A stretch of 64,000 nt of DNA. Origin: Spinellus fusiger (Eukaryota > Mucoromycota > Mucoromycetes > Mucorales > Phycomycetaceae). Position 1 is the stretch's first letter. Every line of letters begins with the position of its first letter. Made by a program: the position numbers and the translations under genes. Positions 1 through 12,339 of the stretch are shown piece by piece. The stretch lies in the NCBI GenBank assembly GCA_025094145.1, contig JALLLS010000002.1:372001-436000 (forward strand), read 5' to 3'. A model generated the notes under the pieces. The model did no database searches. It was not told the origin of the DNA and saw nothing but the letters and a program-made list of their open reading frames with translations.

Positions 1-887
1 TACACTCAACCAAAAAGAAAAGAAAAAAGAGTGGTGGGTGGGAAAAGACATCCTAGACAAAAGATGAGTCCATGAGTGACACCTCTGTTTCATCTCGGAA
101 TAAAGTCACATTCTTGTTATTGTTGTTATAAAAACAAAGGCTGTGTGACGCATACCATGTGCCTTGTTGACTAAGCAAAAAAGTGGTAGTTAACGTAGAG
201 AGTTCATACACAACAGTTCAAATGAGAATCAGATAGTAGGCATGGAGACACATGGAAGAACAAATAAGGCAATTCGGATGTTGAAGGGTGTCATGGCTTT
301 GCACGGGTCACACTTTTGTGTGTGTAGTGTGTGTTTTAATTTCCCCTTTTATGAATAAAGTGTGTTTCTATTTTACAGCCAACAAACCAACTTTACCGCC
401 TCAATAGAAATAAGAAATAATAAACAAAAAAAAGACGGTAGACGTGTAACAATGAGGTGTTGTAGAAGGTCAGAAGGAAGGCAACATGATTTTTTCCACA
501 GTGACTCTTTTCTTTCAATAAAGAAAGAAAGAAAGCCATTTAGACATTTGTCGCAATGGACAAAGAAGTTCATCACTCCCACTACGGTCTTCGAACCCCC
601 AATGTTCGGGGGTTATTACACCACAATCTACACTCACCGTTTGAGTAATGTTTACTCACGGGATGAGTCCTGACATTGGCAATAGCTGTGGAGGATGTTT
701 TCATTGTTGTTGTTTTCATTGTTCTTTGTGTATGCATAAGAATAGAACCCCTTTTCTTCTTGTTTTGGTCATGACTATCCAAAAGATATCCAACTATCTA
801 CTCCTCCTACTAGGATCCTGTTTTGCTTTGTCTTGTCTTGTTCACTCAGACAGTCGGAGGAGCAAGCACTCTTTTATTTATTTATTT

Positions 888-923
<36 letters not shown>

Positions 924-1279
924 TTTTATGTTTTTATTTCCCAAGAGAAAAAAGAAAAGGAAAAAGAAAGACTTGACGCATCAAAGAAGAGGGTGCAAGC
1001 GTCAAGTGTCAATGGGCTATGTAACTATGAAGAGCAGTGGACAAGTCATTCAGCAGTGACACTACATCACACCAAAAGACATTGTGTCCACTGTGAAGGA
1101 GAAAGACAAAGGGGGGAAATAAGAAAAGAAAATTAAAAAAAAAGACAAAGGGGAAGGGGAGGGAAAAAGAAAAGACAGAGGGAGAACAAAGAAGGAAAGT
1201 CTTCTGTGCTTGTTATATATATGTACAAGGAGGGAGGCATTGGAAAACACATCACTACAGCAGTGGGGCGGGTTAGGAT
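1..1279. other. Left-edge intergenic region
   Basis: No supportable gene was found. The stretch holds an (ATTT)n microsatellite, purine-rich tracts near 1130-1190 and a small perfect hairpin at 594-614 (7-bp stem AACCCCC/GGGGGTT, 7-nt loop). Open frames here are short, overlap on both strands and show no domain. It probably includes the 3' untranslated region of the bZIP gene that ends at 1280. Confidence 0.5.
873..927. repeat. (ATTT)n microsatellite
   Basis: About 13 units of TTTA/ATTT with one interruption, in non-coding DNA. Open frames across it only reflect the repeat. Confidence 0.9.
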
Positions 1280-2438
1280 TTAGGCCTGCGGACACTGAGG
1301 ATCCCACCACCAGAAGGATTTGTGGGCTGTCTCTTTCCCTGTCTGGACATTAAAAATCAATGCATTCATAATCAACCCGTCATAGATGTCTTCGTAACAG
1401 GCAGGGATGTGTTTCTGGTGGGGTGGCGTCATTGTATTGGCCAGTTGCAACATGAGAGAGATAAAGTAGCCGGCTGCCTGGGAGAGGGTGGTGTTGTCCG
1501 TGGCAGCAGGAGGGTGGAGGGGATGTCCGCCAAGAATCGACTGGTAATCCCACTGCGGCATCACTGCACTCGACACAAGAATGGAGTTGTCCTGTCGATA
1601 GGTCTCTCTTGCCTTTGTGCCTAGAATGCTGAGGTCTTTGTGGAGATTGGGCTTGAGGGAGGGACGAGGCGAGGGAGTCCGCACAAGATCACACGACCCA
1701 TTCTGTTGGAGGAGCTGGTTTTGGCGTCTGAGGTGGTCGACTTCTGTTCTCAGCTGTTTGTTCTCGTCCTCCACATAGCCAAGACGGTCCTGCAGTCGTT
1801 CGGCGTGTTTCTTGTGTGTGTCCACCTGCTCCTCCAATGTGGTGATGTATTCTGCTCCCAACAACAACAGCCATAAGAATAAAGTCCACCGTGCAAGGGC
1901 TCAATTTCTTGCTCTCTTATCATTCATTACCTTTACGGCGCACTCTAAAGTTGCGAGCTGATATTTTGTTCCGCAGCTGCCTCCTTTCTTTAGGGGTCAA
2001 CTTCTTAATGTCAATCCCATCAGCCTCAGCACACGCCTCTAGTGCCAAATCATCCGACACAACGGATGGACTGAGAGAAGAGCTGGAGTCACGTCGTCCC
2101 TCCTGCTTCATCAGATCTTCTGGTGCCACTGTCTGTACTGCTGGCTCTGTGTAGAGAAGAGGCACCGTTGTCTGTCCTTCTTCCTGAAGGGCCAGCTGAC
2201 GTTTGGCCAGCTCAATCAGATGCCTGATCTGCTCTGTTGTGGGCATGGAGAAGGGCACCACCTCATCTTGTCCCGTGGCATAAGGGTCACTGGCGAGGGT
2301 GTTTTGGAGTGGGTAGAAGGAGTCTGTGTACAGTAGTGGTTCCTTTAGGCTGTCCTTGTAGGGCTCTTCCTTCACCACAGGCACATCTTCTGTGTGTGTA
2401 TTTAGCCAGTCCATGTCCATCAAATCTTCAAAGTCCAT
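1280..2438 (-). CDS. bZIP transcription factor
   Basis: Two exons, 1931-2438 and 1280-1851, joined over a 79-nt GT-AG intron, give 359 aa. The start is the ATG at 2438 (MDFEDLMDMDWL); an upstream in-frame ATG at 2543 would add a low-complexity Phe/Ser run translated from a CT-rich leader, so I reject it. The N-terminal half is acidic. The basic region, residues about 150-170, reads RNKISARNFRVRRK and carries the bZIP pattern N-x7-R. A leucine zipper follows (about 172-218: YITTLEEQV, LQDRL, LRTEV, LRRQNQLL). The intron splits the basic region from the zipper. Family knowledge: nuclear, dimeric, sequence-specific regulator. The C-terminal 140 aa show no recognised domain. It lies 107 bp downstream of the IVD gene on the same strand. 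The target genes cannot be told from sequence. Confidence 0.88.
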
Positions 2439-2448
2439 GCTATGTAAT

Positions 2449-2502
2449 GAAGAAAGAAAGAAAGAAAAGAAAGAAGGAAAAGGAGGGAGAGAGGGGGAGA
2501 GA
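2449..2502 (-). promoter_or_regulatory. Pyrimidine-rich tract upstream of the bZIP start
   Basis: On the coding (minus) strand this is an almost unbroken CT tract a few bases 5' of the ATG. It falls in the 107-bp gap to the IVD stop codon, so it is likely the leader or promoter. Similar tracts precede several other genes here. The role is inferred. Confidence 0.3.
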
Positions 2503-2545
2503 ATGCGGTCACATCTACGAAGATGCTCGAACTTTTTATTCAATG

Positions 2546-4008
2546 CTATTTGAACTGCTTATTGAACTCCCGACCAATAAGCATGCGACGGATCTCACTT
2601 GTACCTGCACCGATTTCGTACAGCTTACAATCACGGAGAATACGGCCTACTGGGAAGTCATTCGTGTAACCATTGCCCCCCAGGCACTGAATGGCGTCCA
2701 AGGCCACTTCAGTTGCACGTTCTGCTGAGTAGAGAATGGCACCTGCGCAGTCTTTGTTGGAGATGTTGCCCTGATCACACGCACGTCCCACAGCGTAGAC
2801 ATAGGCACGGGAGGCATTCAATTTGGTGTACATGTCAGCCAGCTTGCCCTGGATGAGTTGGAACTCACCCACAGGCACGCCAAACTGTTTTCTTTCGTGG
2901 ACATAAGGGACAGTAACATCCAATGCGTTTTGCATAAGTCTGTTCATCCCAAGAAAGAAAGAAAGAAAGGTCACATTAGAAAAGAGAAAAGAGAAAAGAA
3001 AAAAAAAGAAAAGACGTGTTGGCTTACCCAAGAGGACCTCCTGAAAGCACAAGTCTCTCGAGATCCAAGCCACTCATCAAGACATAGACGCCCTTGCCTT
3101 CTGCTCCCAAGACATTCTCCACTGCCCACGGAGGGTCAGTACACGCCATTCACCACGGACAGCCGCCCTGCTTACCTGGCACCTCGCAGTTCTCAAACAC
3201 AAGCTCACAGGTGTTGGATCCACGCATGCCCAGCTTATCCAGCTTCTGGCTTGTGGAGAAGCCCTTGAAGCCCTTTTCAATCAGAAACGCCGTGATTCCC
3301 TTGGGTCCTGCCTCGGGATGGGTCTTTGCATACACCACAAGCACATCTGCATCAGGGCCATTGGTAATCCACATCTTATTGCCATTCAGCACATAGTGGT
3401 CTCCCTTTCTGTCTGCCTTGAGCTTCATGCTCACTACATCAGAGCCGGCTCCAGGCTCGGACATGGCCAGTGCACCCACATACTCGCCTGAAATGAGCTT
3501 GGCAAGGTATTTGTCCTTTTGTGCCTTGGTGGCATGGCGCACCACCTGGTTCACACACAGGTTCGAGTGGGCACCATAGCTCAGCGCCACAGCACCACTG
3601 GCACGGGAGATTTCTTCCATGGCTAGGGTGTGTTCAAAGTAGCCCAGACCCAACCCACCGTACTCCTGAGGAGCCGTGATACCCAGCACACCCATAGCAC
3701 CAAACTTCTTCCACATGTCCATAGGGAACTCATTCTGTTGGTCAATGGCAGCTGCACGAGGTGCCAGCTCGGCCTGGGCAAATTCATGCACGGCTTCTCT
3801 CAGCTCCTCTTGCTGTGGGGTGAGGTTGGCTATGGCGCTGTTGTAGCTGGAGTAGGTGCTAAGGGTTCGCACACGGGCGACATTCTGTTCATGACTAAAA
3901 GTAAGTCACTCATGGATGTGTCTCTGTCTGTCTGTCTGTTTGTTTGTTTGTTTGTTTGTTTGTTTGTTCACCTACACTCAAGAGACGTCGGGATACACTT
4001 TGCAACAT
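2546..4008 (-). CDS. IVD: Isovaleryl-CoA dehydrogenase, mitochondrial
   Basis: Four exons, 3976-4008, 3176-3884, 3028-3121 and 2546-2939, join in frame through GT-AG introns to 409 aa, close to the family length. The 11-residue first exon ([11 protein letters not shown]) with the next residues forms an Arg/Ser-rich mitochondrial presequence. The body is a full acyl-CoA dehydrogenase: signature [12 protein letters not shown], then [37 protein letters not shown] and [13 protein letters not shown]. Glu269 in DLERLVL matches the catalytic base that IVD carries in this helix; Gly/Ala replace the Glu that MCAD has near its C terminus. That pattern separates IVD from other family members. Known role: FAD-dependent oxidation of isovaleryl-CoA to 3-methylcrotonyl-CoA in leucine breakdown. 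The first intron holds a (TTTG)n microsatellite. Confidence 0.93.
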
Positions 4009-4089
4009 GACGGTGACACTGACAGGTGTGTTTTGTTTGTGGACAAGGGAAAATAAATAAAAAAATAATAAATAATAAATAATAAATAA

Positions 4090-4145
<56 letters not shown>

Positions 4146-4163
4146 AAATAATAACAATAACAA

Positions 4164-4195
<32 letters not shown>

Positions 4196-4278
4196 AAATA
4201 ATAACAATAACAATAAATAAATAAATAATAACAATAACAATAAATAAATAAATAATAACAATAACAATAACAATAAAT
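3926..4278. repeat. Microsatellite cluster, (TCTG/TTTG)n and (AAT/AAAT)n
   Basis: A TCTG/TTTG run at 3926-3966 lies in the first intron of the IVD gene. Upstream of that gene, 4050-4278 is a 230-bp array of AAAT, AAT and AACAAT units. Together with 4279-4401 this is the whole spacer between IVD and the GTPase gene. No gene is supported in it. Confidence 0.85.
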
Positions 4279-4401
4279 AAAAAGAATCCTTTCTCTAACA
4301 ACGTGTGTGTTGCCATGACTCCTCCCTTTCTTCTGCAAGGCGTCTCTTTATTTTGATTGTATTCTATTATCTACACACCATTCTCTCTACACACCTCTTG
4401 T

Positions 4402-6159
4402 CTAATGACGTACACGATGTCCTGCCCCATAGAACTTGCGCACACTGCCTTTGTATTCAAACGGAAGCATCGGCGACTCCCTCAGAGAAAACGCATCGGA
4501 ATTCGCTGGCAGCCATACCTCCAACACGGCTTCTTCAAAAACACCCGCCACAGCCACCCACCCCACCCCTGCAAAACTAAGATCCACACATGCCTGGGAA
4601 GAAGAACTCAAGGGGCCTCCCTTGAGCCGCACTGTCTTGGCCAGCTGCAGTGTCTGTGAATACAGCAGACTTGATCCTGGCTTGATAGATGATGATGGCA
4701 ATGATGATAAAGAAGAAGAGGGAGAAGAGGGAGAAGAAGAGGAAGAAGAAGAATGAAAAGGCAGCTTCCCTGTCTTGGTGACATGGGGCTCCAGTCCACT
4801 CAGCACTGTCATCAGCAGTGGAGCATTGGACGCCACCAAATCAATGCGTACCACAGGCTTCAGCAGCAACGACTCTGCTGGATGCAGTCGGAATGTCATG
4901 GGCACCACCTCGGACTTGCCCATGGTCTTCTGCTCTTCTGTAGACAGATGGTGGATCAGCTGCTGGTCATTGATGACCCCAGGTGTGTCTATCAAAAACC
5001 GGTCGCGCGTCACAAACCGCTTCAGCGTCCATGGCTCCAAAGAGGAGGAGGAGGAAGGAGGGCCTTTGCTACCAAGACCCAGGGCATACAGAGGAATCCG
5101 CACCATGCCCAGAGTGGTGCCTGGCATGGGGGCACTGGTGACACTGTATTTCTTGCGCAGACTAGCCGTCAGTGCACGCATCTCTGTGCTGCCTTTGTTG
5201 TCCCGCATCGAGCCTCCCTGGGCCACCAGTTGGTTAACAAGAGCAGACTTGCCTGCATTCGTACAGCCTACCAAGTACACGTCGTCTGTAGGAAGACGGG
5301 CGTGTTGGAGACGCTTGACAAGGGCATGGACACCCCATCCCTTGCGGGCACTAATAAAGGAGACATGGAGAATGTCGTGTGTGGAGAACCCGCACTCCTT
5401 GCACTGCTGCAGCACCCAGTCCCGCAGTCGCTGTTCGTGGGCCCGTGCTTTGGCAGGCAGGAGATCGAATTTGTTGACAACGAGAAGAATGCGTGACGTG
5501 GTGTTTTTGAGGAGGTGGGCGACGGGGTCAAGGGAGGCAGGGAGATCCATAAGGTCGGCTACAATGACAAGCAGTGGGTTTTGCTTTGTTTTTAGAAAGT
5601 CGAGGGATCCAAACTGCTGTGTGTTGCGCAGTCCTTGAGGAGAACTCTCGGTGACAAGGGTGTTGTGGTGTTGTAGGGAGAAGCAACGGTAGCAGAGGAT
5701 TCTTTTTTGTTCTTCTGCTGGTAGTGTTGTTGTTGTTGCTGCTGCTGGTGGTGGTGGTGGTGGTGATGATGATTCTATGACTGATGCTATGACTGCTTGG
5801 GGTTCTCCTTCAAGGAGTGCACGGGTGGCAGAGTCAAGACCAGCTACAAGTGCTGTGTACTGCTCATCACTGAGGGACCGCTGGCTCTGCTTCTTTTGTT
5901 TGACAGGCAAAACTGCTCTTTCTATATAATAGCCTGGGTGGGCGGTGCTAGTGGTTTGGAAGGGAGCTCCACACCCAGGACAGTCACCCAAAGCAAGTGT
6001 GCTGTGGTGGCGTAGTCTCGGCAGTAAAGAAGAGAAACAAGAAGGAGGCAATGAGGTATGTCTTCTCGGTGGTAATAGACTTACACGCACACTCGACACA
6101 CATCGAGTGGTGCTGGAACCACGGCAAAGTCGCTGGGCTAGTCTCGAGACTCTCTGCAT
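4402..6159 (-). CDS. YqeH/NOA1-type circularly permuted GTPase, probably mitochondrial
   Basis: A single uninterrupted exon of 585 aa starting at the ATG at 6159. The first 50 residues are Arg/Ser-rich without acidic residues, like a mitochondrial presequence. Two Cys pairs (C60/C63, C156/C159) form the YqeH-type zinc-binding module. The GTPase motifs come in permuted order: G4 NKFD at 229-232, G5 SARK at 270-273, G1 GCTNAGKS at 298-305, G2 PGTT at 346-349 and G3 DTPG at 391-394. This order defines the YqeH/NOA1/Gep3(Mtg3) family, which helps assemble the small mitoribosomal subunit. Ser-rich low-complexity inserts near 466-490 are unusual but keep the frame. It is divergent from NAF1 over 149 bp. 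Whether it is the NOA1 or the Gep3 orthologue is not settled. Confidence 0.88.
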   Translation of the reverse strand: MQRVSRLAQRLCRGSSTTRCVSSVRVSLLPPRRHTSLPPSCFSSLLPRLRHHSTLALGDCPGCGAPFQTTSTAHPGYYIERAVLPVKQKKQSQRSLSDEQYTALVAGLDSATRALLEGEPQAVIASVIESSSPPPPPPAAATTTTLPAEEQKRILCYRCFSLQHHNTLVTESSPQGLRNTQQFGSLDFLKTKQNPLLVIVADLMDLPASLDPVAHLLKNTTSRILLVVNKFDLLPAKARAHEQRLRDWVLQQCKECGFSTHDILHVSFISARKGWGVHALVKRLQHARLPTDDVYLVGCTNAGKSALVNQLVAQGGSMRDNKGSTEMRALTASLRKKYSVTSAPMPGTTLGMVRIPLYALGLGSKGPPSSSSSLEPWTLKRFVTRDRFLIDTPGVINDQQLIHHLSTEEQKTMGKSEVVPMTFRLHPAESLLLKPVVRIDLVASNAPLLMTVLSGLEPHVTKTGKLPFHSSSSSSSPSSPSSSLSSLPSSSIKPGSSLLYSQTLQLAKTVRLKGGPLSSSSQACVDLSFAGVGWVAVAGVFEEAVLEVWLPANSDAFSLRESPMLPFEYKGSVRKFYGAGHRVRH

Positions 6160-6308
6160 TGAAGATCAACAGTAGGAAAAAACAAAAAAAATAGTGCTAA
6201 TTTAAGGAAGCAGTCCTTTTCTTTCAAGACTTCAAAAGACAAGTTCAGTGCTAATGTCAGTTTTCTCCGTTGTTTATTTTTGTTTATTTTTGTTTCTTGT
6301 TTATACTC
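6160..6308. promoter_or_regulatory. Bidirectional promoter region, GTPase/NAF1
   Basis: Only 149 bp separate the ATG of the minus-strand GTPase from the ATG of plus-strand NAF1, so both promoters must share or overlap this interval. It has A-rich and T-rich blocks. No defined factor site was recognised. Confidence 0.5.
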
Positions 6309-7695
6309 ATGGGCTCTACTAGCAGTATTTTTGGTTCTTCTGGGGATAAGTGTGAGGTGGAAAACAGCATCAAAATAGAACAGACAGAACAGACAGAACA
6401 AAACAGATCTGATCATCAACATGCAGATCCTACAAACCTGGCTGCAGTCACAAAAAAAGAAGAAAGCACTGAAAATAATCAACAAGTATGTTTTCCTCTT
6501 CTCTCCAAATATGAAAAAAAAGACTAACACCTTTGTGGGCAGATATTCAGTACAGAGACAATAGCAGCCGAGACGATTGTAGAAGAGACAGTAGAAACAA
6601 CCACTACAGCCACAGTCACTGAAGAGACAGTCACAGTAGAAACTACTACTGCAGAAACTACTACTGCAGAAACAACACCTGTAGTGGATCCATTGGACGC
6701 TGCTATTGCTATTGCAAATACTAACACAACCCAAAATGAAGAAGGCTATGAAAGCAGTGACTTGGAAATGGCCTCAGATGATGACAGCGATAGTTCCGAT
6801 AGTGATAGTTCCGACAGGTAACCAACAAAACCACAGCCAATTTCCATGATTCTTTTGTTGATTCTTACTTTTCTTCTTATTTTTTTTACAGTGATGAAGA
6901 CGATACCAAGGAATTAATTGACTTGGAAGAGGATGATGAGGGTGGGCCGAAAGATGATATTCTTAAAACAGCCAATGAAATCACAGACATCATTATTGAA
7001 AAACCTATCTTTGAAATGACACCCACTACTGAAGTTGTGTCTGTAGGCAGTATCTTTAGTATTATTGATAATGTCATTGTGGTGCAGAGTCATCCCAATC
7101 CCATTCTTGCTCTGGACATGGGAACCCTCTTCATCTACAGTGACAGAGACATCATGGGAGAAGTATTCGAGACATTTGGTCCAATTGCACGTCCCTTTTA
7201 CTCTGTCAGATACACAACAGCAGATGACATGGACAAGGAGAAGACTATTCTTGGGGATCGTGTGTTCTATGTGCCTAGTTATGTACGATCCAAACCCATT
7301 GAGGTGGAAGTACTCAAGAGAATGAAAGGAACAGACGCCAGTAACCTTTATGATGAAGAAGCAGGCGAAGAGGTAGGTCACATTCTCTACACACACGGGA
7401 GGACTCATATTGGATAGGAAATGGAATTCTCTGATGATGAAAAAGAGACACAACACAGACAGAGCCTAAAGGCAAAGAACAAGGCGTAAGTCCTCATCTT
7501 ATGTTGGCACTGGCTTACATTTATCATAGAAATGCCATGCGTAAAAGAATGGGAATGAAGAGAACAGCACACGCAGCAGGACATACGCAGGATGAGTTTG
7601 CAGCAGCCATGGCAGATTACCATCTCCATGCAGATCAGATCCAGCAGGCGCCACCACCCCCCGGCAGACAGTTGCAGAGCTATGCTGATATGTAA
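6309..7695 (+). CDS. NAF1: H/ACA snoRNP assembly factor NAF1
   Basis: Five exons, 6309-6485, 6543-6817, 6892-7372, 7418-7485 and 7530-7695, join in frame to 388 aa. The two last introns are only 45 and 44 nt. Residues about 60-165 are low complexity: Thr/Glu/Val-rich, then Asp/Ser-rich acidic. A Gar1-like beta-barrel follows (about 195-285), with VGSIFSIIDNVIVVQS, LDMGTLFIYSDRDIMGEVFETFGP and PFYSVRY, the hallmark of the NAF1 core that binds Cbf5. The C-terminal exons are basic and then Pro-rich (QQAPPPPGRQ). Known role: a nuclear shuttling factor that binds the pseudouridine synthase early in H/ACA particle assembly and is later replaced by Gar1. It is convergent with PP1. Confidence 0.9.
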
Positions 7696-7972
7696 TGGCA
7701 TTAGCCCACTTCTTTATACTTTGTACTCTATTCTTCTTATTCTTGGCCAGTGTCTTTAGATAACTCATCCACTTTTAATCCACTCGAAAATAATAATAAA
7801 AAAGACACTTTTGATGTCTTTGCCCTTTTCTCTCTTCATTCCCTCGATGTCTTTGATAACACACTGTCCCTCTGACAAAACCCTCCCTCCATAACACGCG
7901 GAGTGCACACATTGTGTAGTGATTTCATTGGAGCATGGATCAATGGAGACTATTTTATATAGATAAAACTTC

Positions 7973-9188
<1,216 letters not shown>

Positions 9189-9763
9189 TCTATAAACAAA
9201 AGAAGAAGAGAGAGAAAAGAGAAAGAAAGAAAGAAAGAGCAAGCACATCAGTCATTGATTGTGTGGCTGATTGGCCCACAGAAGGGGAAAACGCTGGTTG
9301 TTCGTTCTCATGCGTGGGCTTATCTGATAATCCATAAGGAGTTTGTTTTGTTTTGTCTCTTCTTCAGGAAGTGGGCTTGCTAGGTTGAAAAAAAGAAGGT
9401 ATACGTACGATCAAACTGTGGATTGAAAGATTGTGTTGAAAAGAGATTCAAGATGAACGTGTAAAAAAATACACACACAATAGATCACGTGAACCGGAGT
9501 TGAGATGAGGTGCTTCTCCATCCCCTCACTCTCAAAGCAGAGTCTCCCGCCTGTGTCTCTCTGTGCCTGTGCCTGTGCCTGTCTTTTGCACTGAGAGTTA
9601 TTCCAAGGGGAGTGAGTGACTTATGCAAAAGACAGTGCCCTGAGAATGGACTGGGCCAATAAGCATATGTTCTATACTCTCACTAGAGAATCCAAAAGAC
9701 ACAGTACCTATGGACAAATGATAGGTAAAATCTGCTTTTTATTCAATTGTCCATGTTCTTTTC
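9189..9763. other. Intergenic region upstream of PP1
   Basis: Promoter-side spacer between PP1 and the first mobile element. It contains a purine-rich tract at 9197-9240 and a short GTGCCT tandem repeat at about 9562-9582. No gene is supported. Confidence 0.5.
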
Positions 9764-10992
9764 TACATACCCAAAGATTTTTCTGGCTTTTAGGCGGTGA
9801 TATCTCCTTCCTTTTACGTCTAAAATTTATTGCCTTTTATGGAACTGTGTTTAAAATCAAGAGGTTTGCAAGTATATAAATAATTGTTTCCTTTTGTGGA
9901 TACCTCAATATCAAATTGTATTATCAATAGAATATAGTGTTGATGGATAAAATTGTTTATTGTAATAGTATAGCTAATAATACTGTAGCTAATACTATAG
10001 CTAATAATATACTGTTACTATAGCTACTGCTGTTCTAGGCGTATTCCTTCATAGCAATAGAATCTATACCCTAAAGACCTTGTGTTTTATCCTTGGGAGA
10101 TAGATAACTATGCTCAGGAGTATACCCTAGAGACTCTAGATAGTATAGATGACCACCTGAGACTGACTTGAAAGGAATATTTACTTGCCTAATAACAATA
10201 CATTGAGTGTCTTGTACATTAGAATAAGCCATAGCCCAGATGAAGACACTGCTTACCTTTTTTACTTTCAGAATAGTCCTTGATAGTGTCTATCACCTTC
10301 TATTGTTTCTCTTTGTTAATAATGGCACATTACCTTGCTCATTTATGCTCATCTTGACGAGTACTTGGGTGTTAAGTTGTATGTGCAGTGTGAAAAATAA
10401 CAAGAGGAGGGGATTATAAAAAAAAAATTCTTTCTATTCTGGTGATATATACACTAGTCTCCACTCATCAAATTCTTAAGTCAAATTCACGTCAAATTTA
10501 CAAGTCAAACAATCCACACTCTATTTGTCTTGGACCTAAGAGACAGTATTAGAAATAATACTTAGTAATCATTAAGCATCACCGTTAATACCAGTTACAA
10601 TAATATAGTTACTGAAGTGATTATAGATATAGATTCGGTAAATGGCTATACATTTGTTAATATAACTGACATTGGTTCTATTTTATGGACAATAATGACT
10701 AGAGTTAACTCTATAAGTTCTGTAATACATCTTTCTTAAGCAGTGTCATACTGCAAATACTATGGGCTTATAGTTAACACATGTTAAACATTAAATGCAG
10801 TGATTGAGTTGCAATGTCAGGTTTACTCCTTCCTTTTATCCAACTTTATAGTGTTTAATTACACAGTCCATAGTCAATGCCAAGACAGACAGACAGTGAG
10901 AAGGTTCTTTTCAAACACATTAGCCAACCAAAGAAATAACATAATTTCATTGTTCACGTATTTCCTTTTATATCCCAAAAATATTCTGTTGC
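9764..10992 (+). mobile_element. Non-autonomous Plavaka-like DNA transposon, degenerate
   Basis: The left end (TACATACCCAAAGATTTTTC, then GGCGGTGATATCTCC) matches the left ends at 26863 and 48819 and, in reverse, at 21180 and 45931. The body matches the 1.2-kb elements at 44731-45931 and 51556-52742, including the TTCTATTTTATGGACAATNA block near 10678 and the AACACATTAGCCAACC block near 10916. No transposase sequence remains. The right end at about 10970-10992 is degraded. A second right end stands at 12260-12339, so the Fanzor relic between them may have landed in or between such elements. Confidence 0.7.
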
Positions 10993-11542
10993 TATGAGAT
11001 AAGAGGCACATAGGACCTCGTAAGGATGGCTACTCACACAGAAATTGACAGAAAAGAGAAGGGTATGGAGTGACAGAAGGCAAACTGGTGGTTGGAATAA
11101 TAATGGCACCAATGTTAAGATAATAAGAAACAGTTAGCTACTCAAGTACTTAAAGCCTATCTTAGTACAAAGGCTAGTCTAGGGAAATCAAAGAGGGTAC
11201 ATGAACAGGAACATAACATACAATTTGATCACAACGGGTAACTAGGCAACTGTTCTTTAAGCAATTCTTTTCTTTCTAGAATGTTGTTGTAGTCTGCATT
11301 ACTTTGGTAGTTCTGATTAAGCAAATGACTTGTGAAAATTCGATTTATTCTCTTCTGTTCGAATATTAATACCTGCTAATTACACTGTCTGTTGTTCTTC
11401 ATAACTTCTGCCTTCTTTAACTTGTTTGCCTTTATTTGGCATATAAACCAACAGTTGTGATCTGGTGAGTGTTTGTGTATGTTTATTATGTCTGACATGT
11501 TAGTCAGTTTCTATTGTATATTCTTTTATTTTAATAAACCCA

Positions 11543-12122
11543 GTGAATTTGTTAAAAAGACAAAGGCAAGAAGGTGTCAGTGCAAGGGTAATACGACACA
11601 CACATAGAGTGTACATTAATACATCTCGAACTAACTATTTTTACTATTATTCTATTATTAAAAAGGGGTATTGGCACCTAAAAGGATTAGAGTACGATCC
11701 TACTAAGCTGCCAGTCATTGCCTATGGCACAGGAATGAAAGGAAAGGATGCTACCAAGTTCAAAGGCCATCGTGTTGGTTTGACAAGAATATTATATCAA
11801 TCACTGAAAAAGAGACAAAAAAATGGTGATCTTCTTCTGGTTGATGTCGATGAGTTCTTTACATCGAGGGTAAGCATGATTGACCTCTCACTCAATATGA
11901 AAAGCTCTTTTAACAGTTACTCTTATTTTTGTTCTCAAGATCTACCACACTTATAACACAGACAGCCTCACTGAGGTATTAGTAAGTTTCAACAGTATCC
12001 GCGCTTGCCAAAGTTGCGGAATTGTTTGGAACAGAGATGTGAATGCATCAAAAAATATCTATACGATTGCAGAAGAGGCTTTGAATGGTCGCCACAGACC
12101 AGTTCCATTCTGTCGAGAAGCA
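11543..12122 (+). pseudogene. Fanzor (eukaryotic TnpB-like nuclease) C-terminal relic
   Basis: The open stretch (first codon GTG, so not a true start) encodes VIAYGTGMKGKDATKFKGHR, then LTRILYQSLKKRQ, LLLVDVDEFFTSR. A GT-AG intron (about 11871-11939) leads to a second part ending CQSCGIVWNRDVNASKNI and a C-terminal RP..F segment, with a stop at about 12122. The order DEFxTS ... CxxCG ... WNRDVNAxxN is that of RuvC-II, zinc ribbon and RuvC-III in the Fanzor/TnpB family, which are RNA-guided DNA nucleases. The RuvC-II Glu and RuvC-III Asp are kept. The expected first CxxC of the ribbon reads YHTY (both Cys are Tyr), and the N-terminal half with RuvC-I is not visible. So this is a decayed fragment. 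A possible coding scrap lies upstream at about 11132-11244. Confidence 0.72.
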
Positions 12123-12259
12123 TAGATATTCTTTGATGCATTCATATCATATATCGCCACATCGAAAGTGGTTTCCTTCGGGATTCAGATATTTACAGGT
12201 AAATCTACATAATAATCTTTATTTAAGAACTAACATGAATACATTTCACTTTTTTTGCT

Positions 12260-12339
12260 CCTTTTCAAATCCATGTCATTTCTTAAACAATTGTATTTCG
12301 ACTATTTCCTTTTATATCCTAAAGACCTCCTGGTGTGTA
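12260..12339 (+). mobile_element. Right-end fragment of a Plavaka-like element
   Basis: CTTTTCAAA ... ATTTCCTTTTATATCC ... CTGGTGTGTA matches the right ends at 21317 and 52742, with changes. It is the outer partner candidate for the left end at 9764. Confidence 0.55.

Noticed and set aside
594..614. TTCGAACCCCC...GGGGGTT looked like a tRNA T-arm
   Set aside because: It is a simple 7-bp hairpin; no acceptor stem, D-arm or anticodon arm can be drawn around it on either strand.
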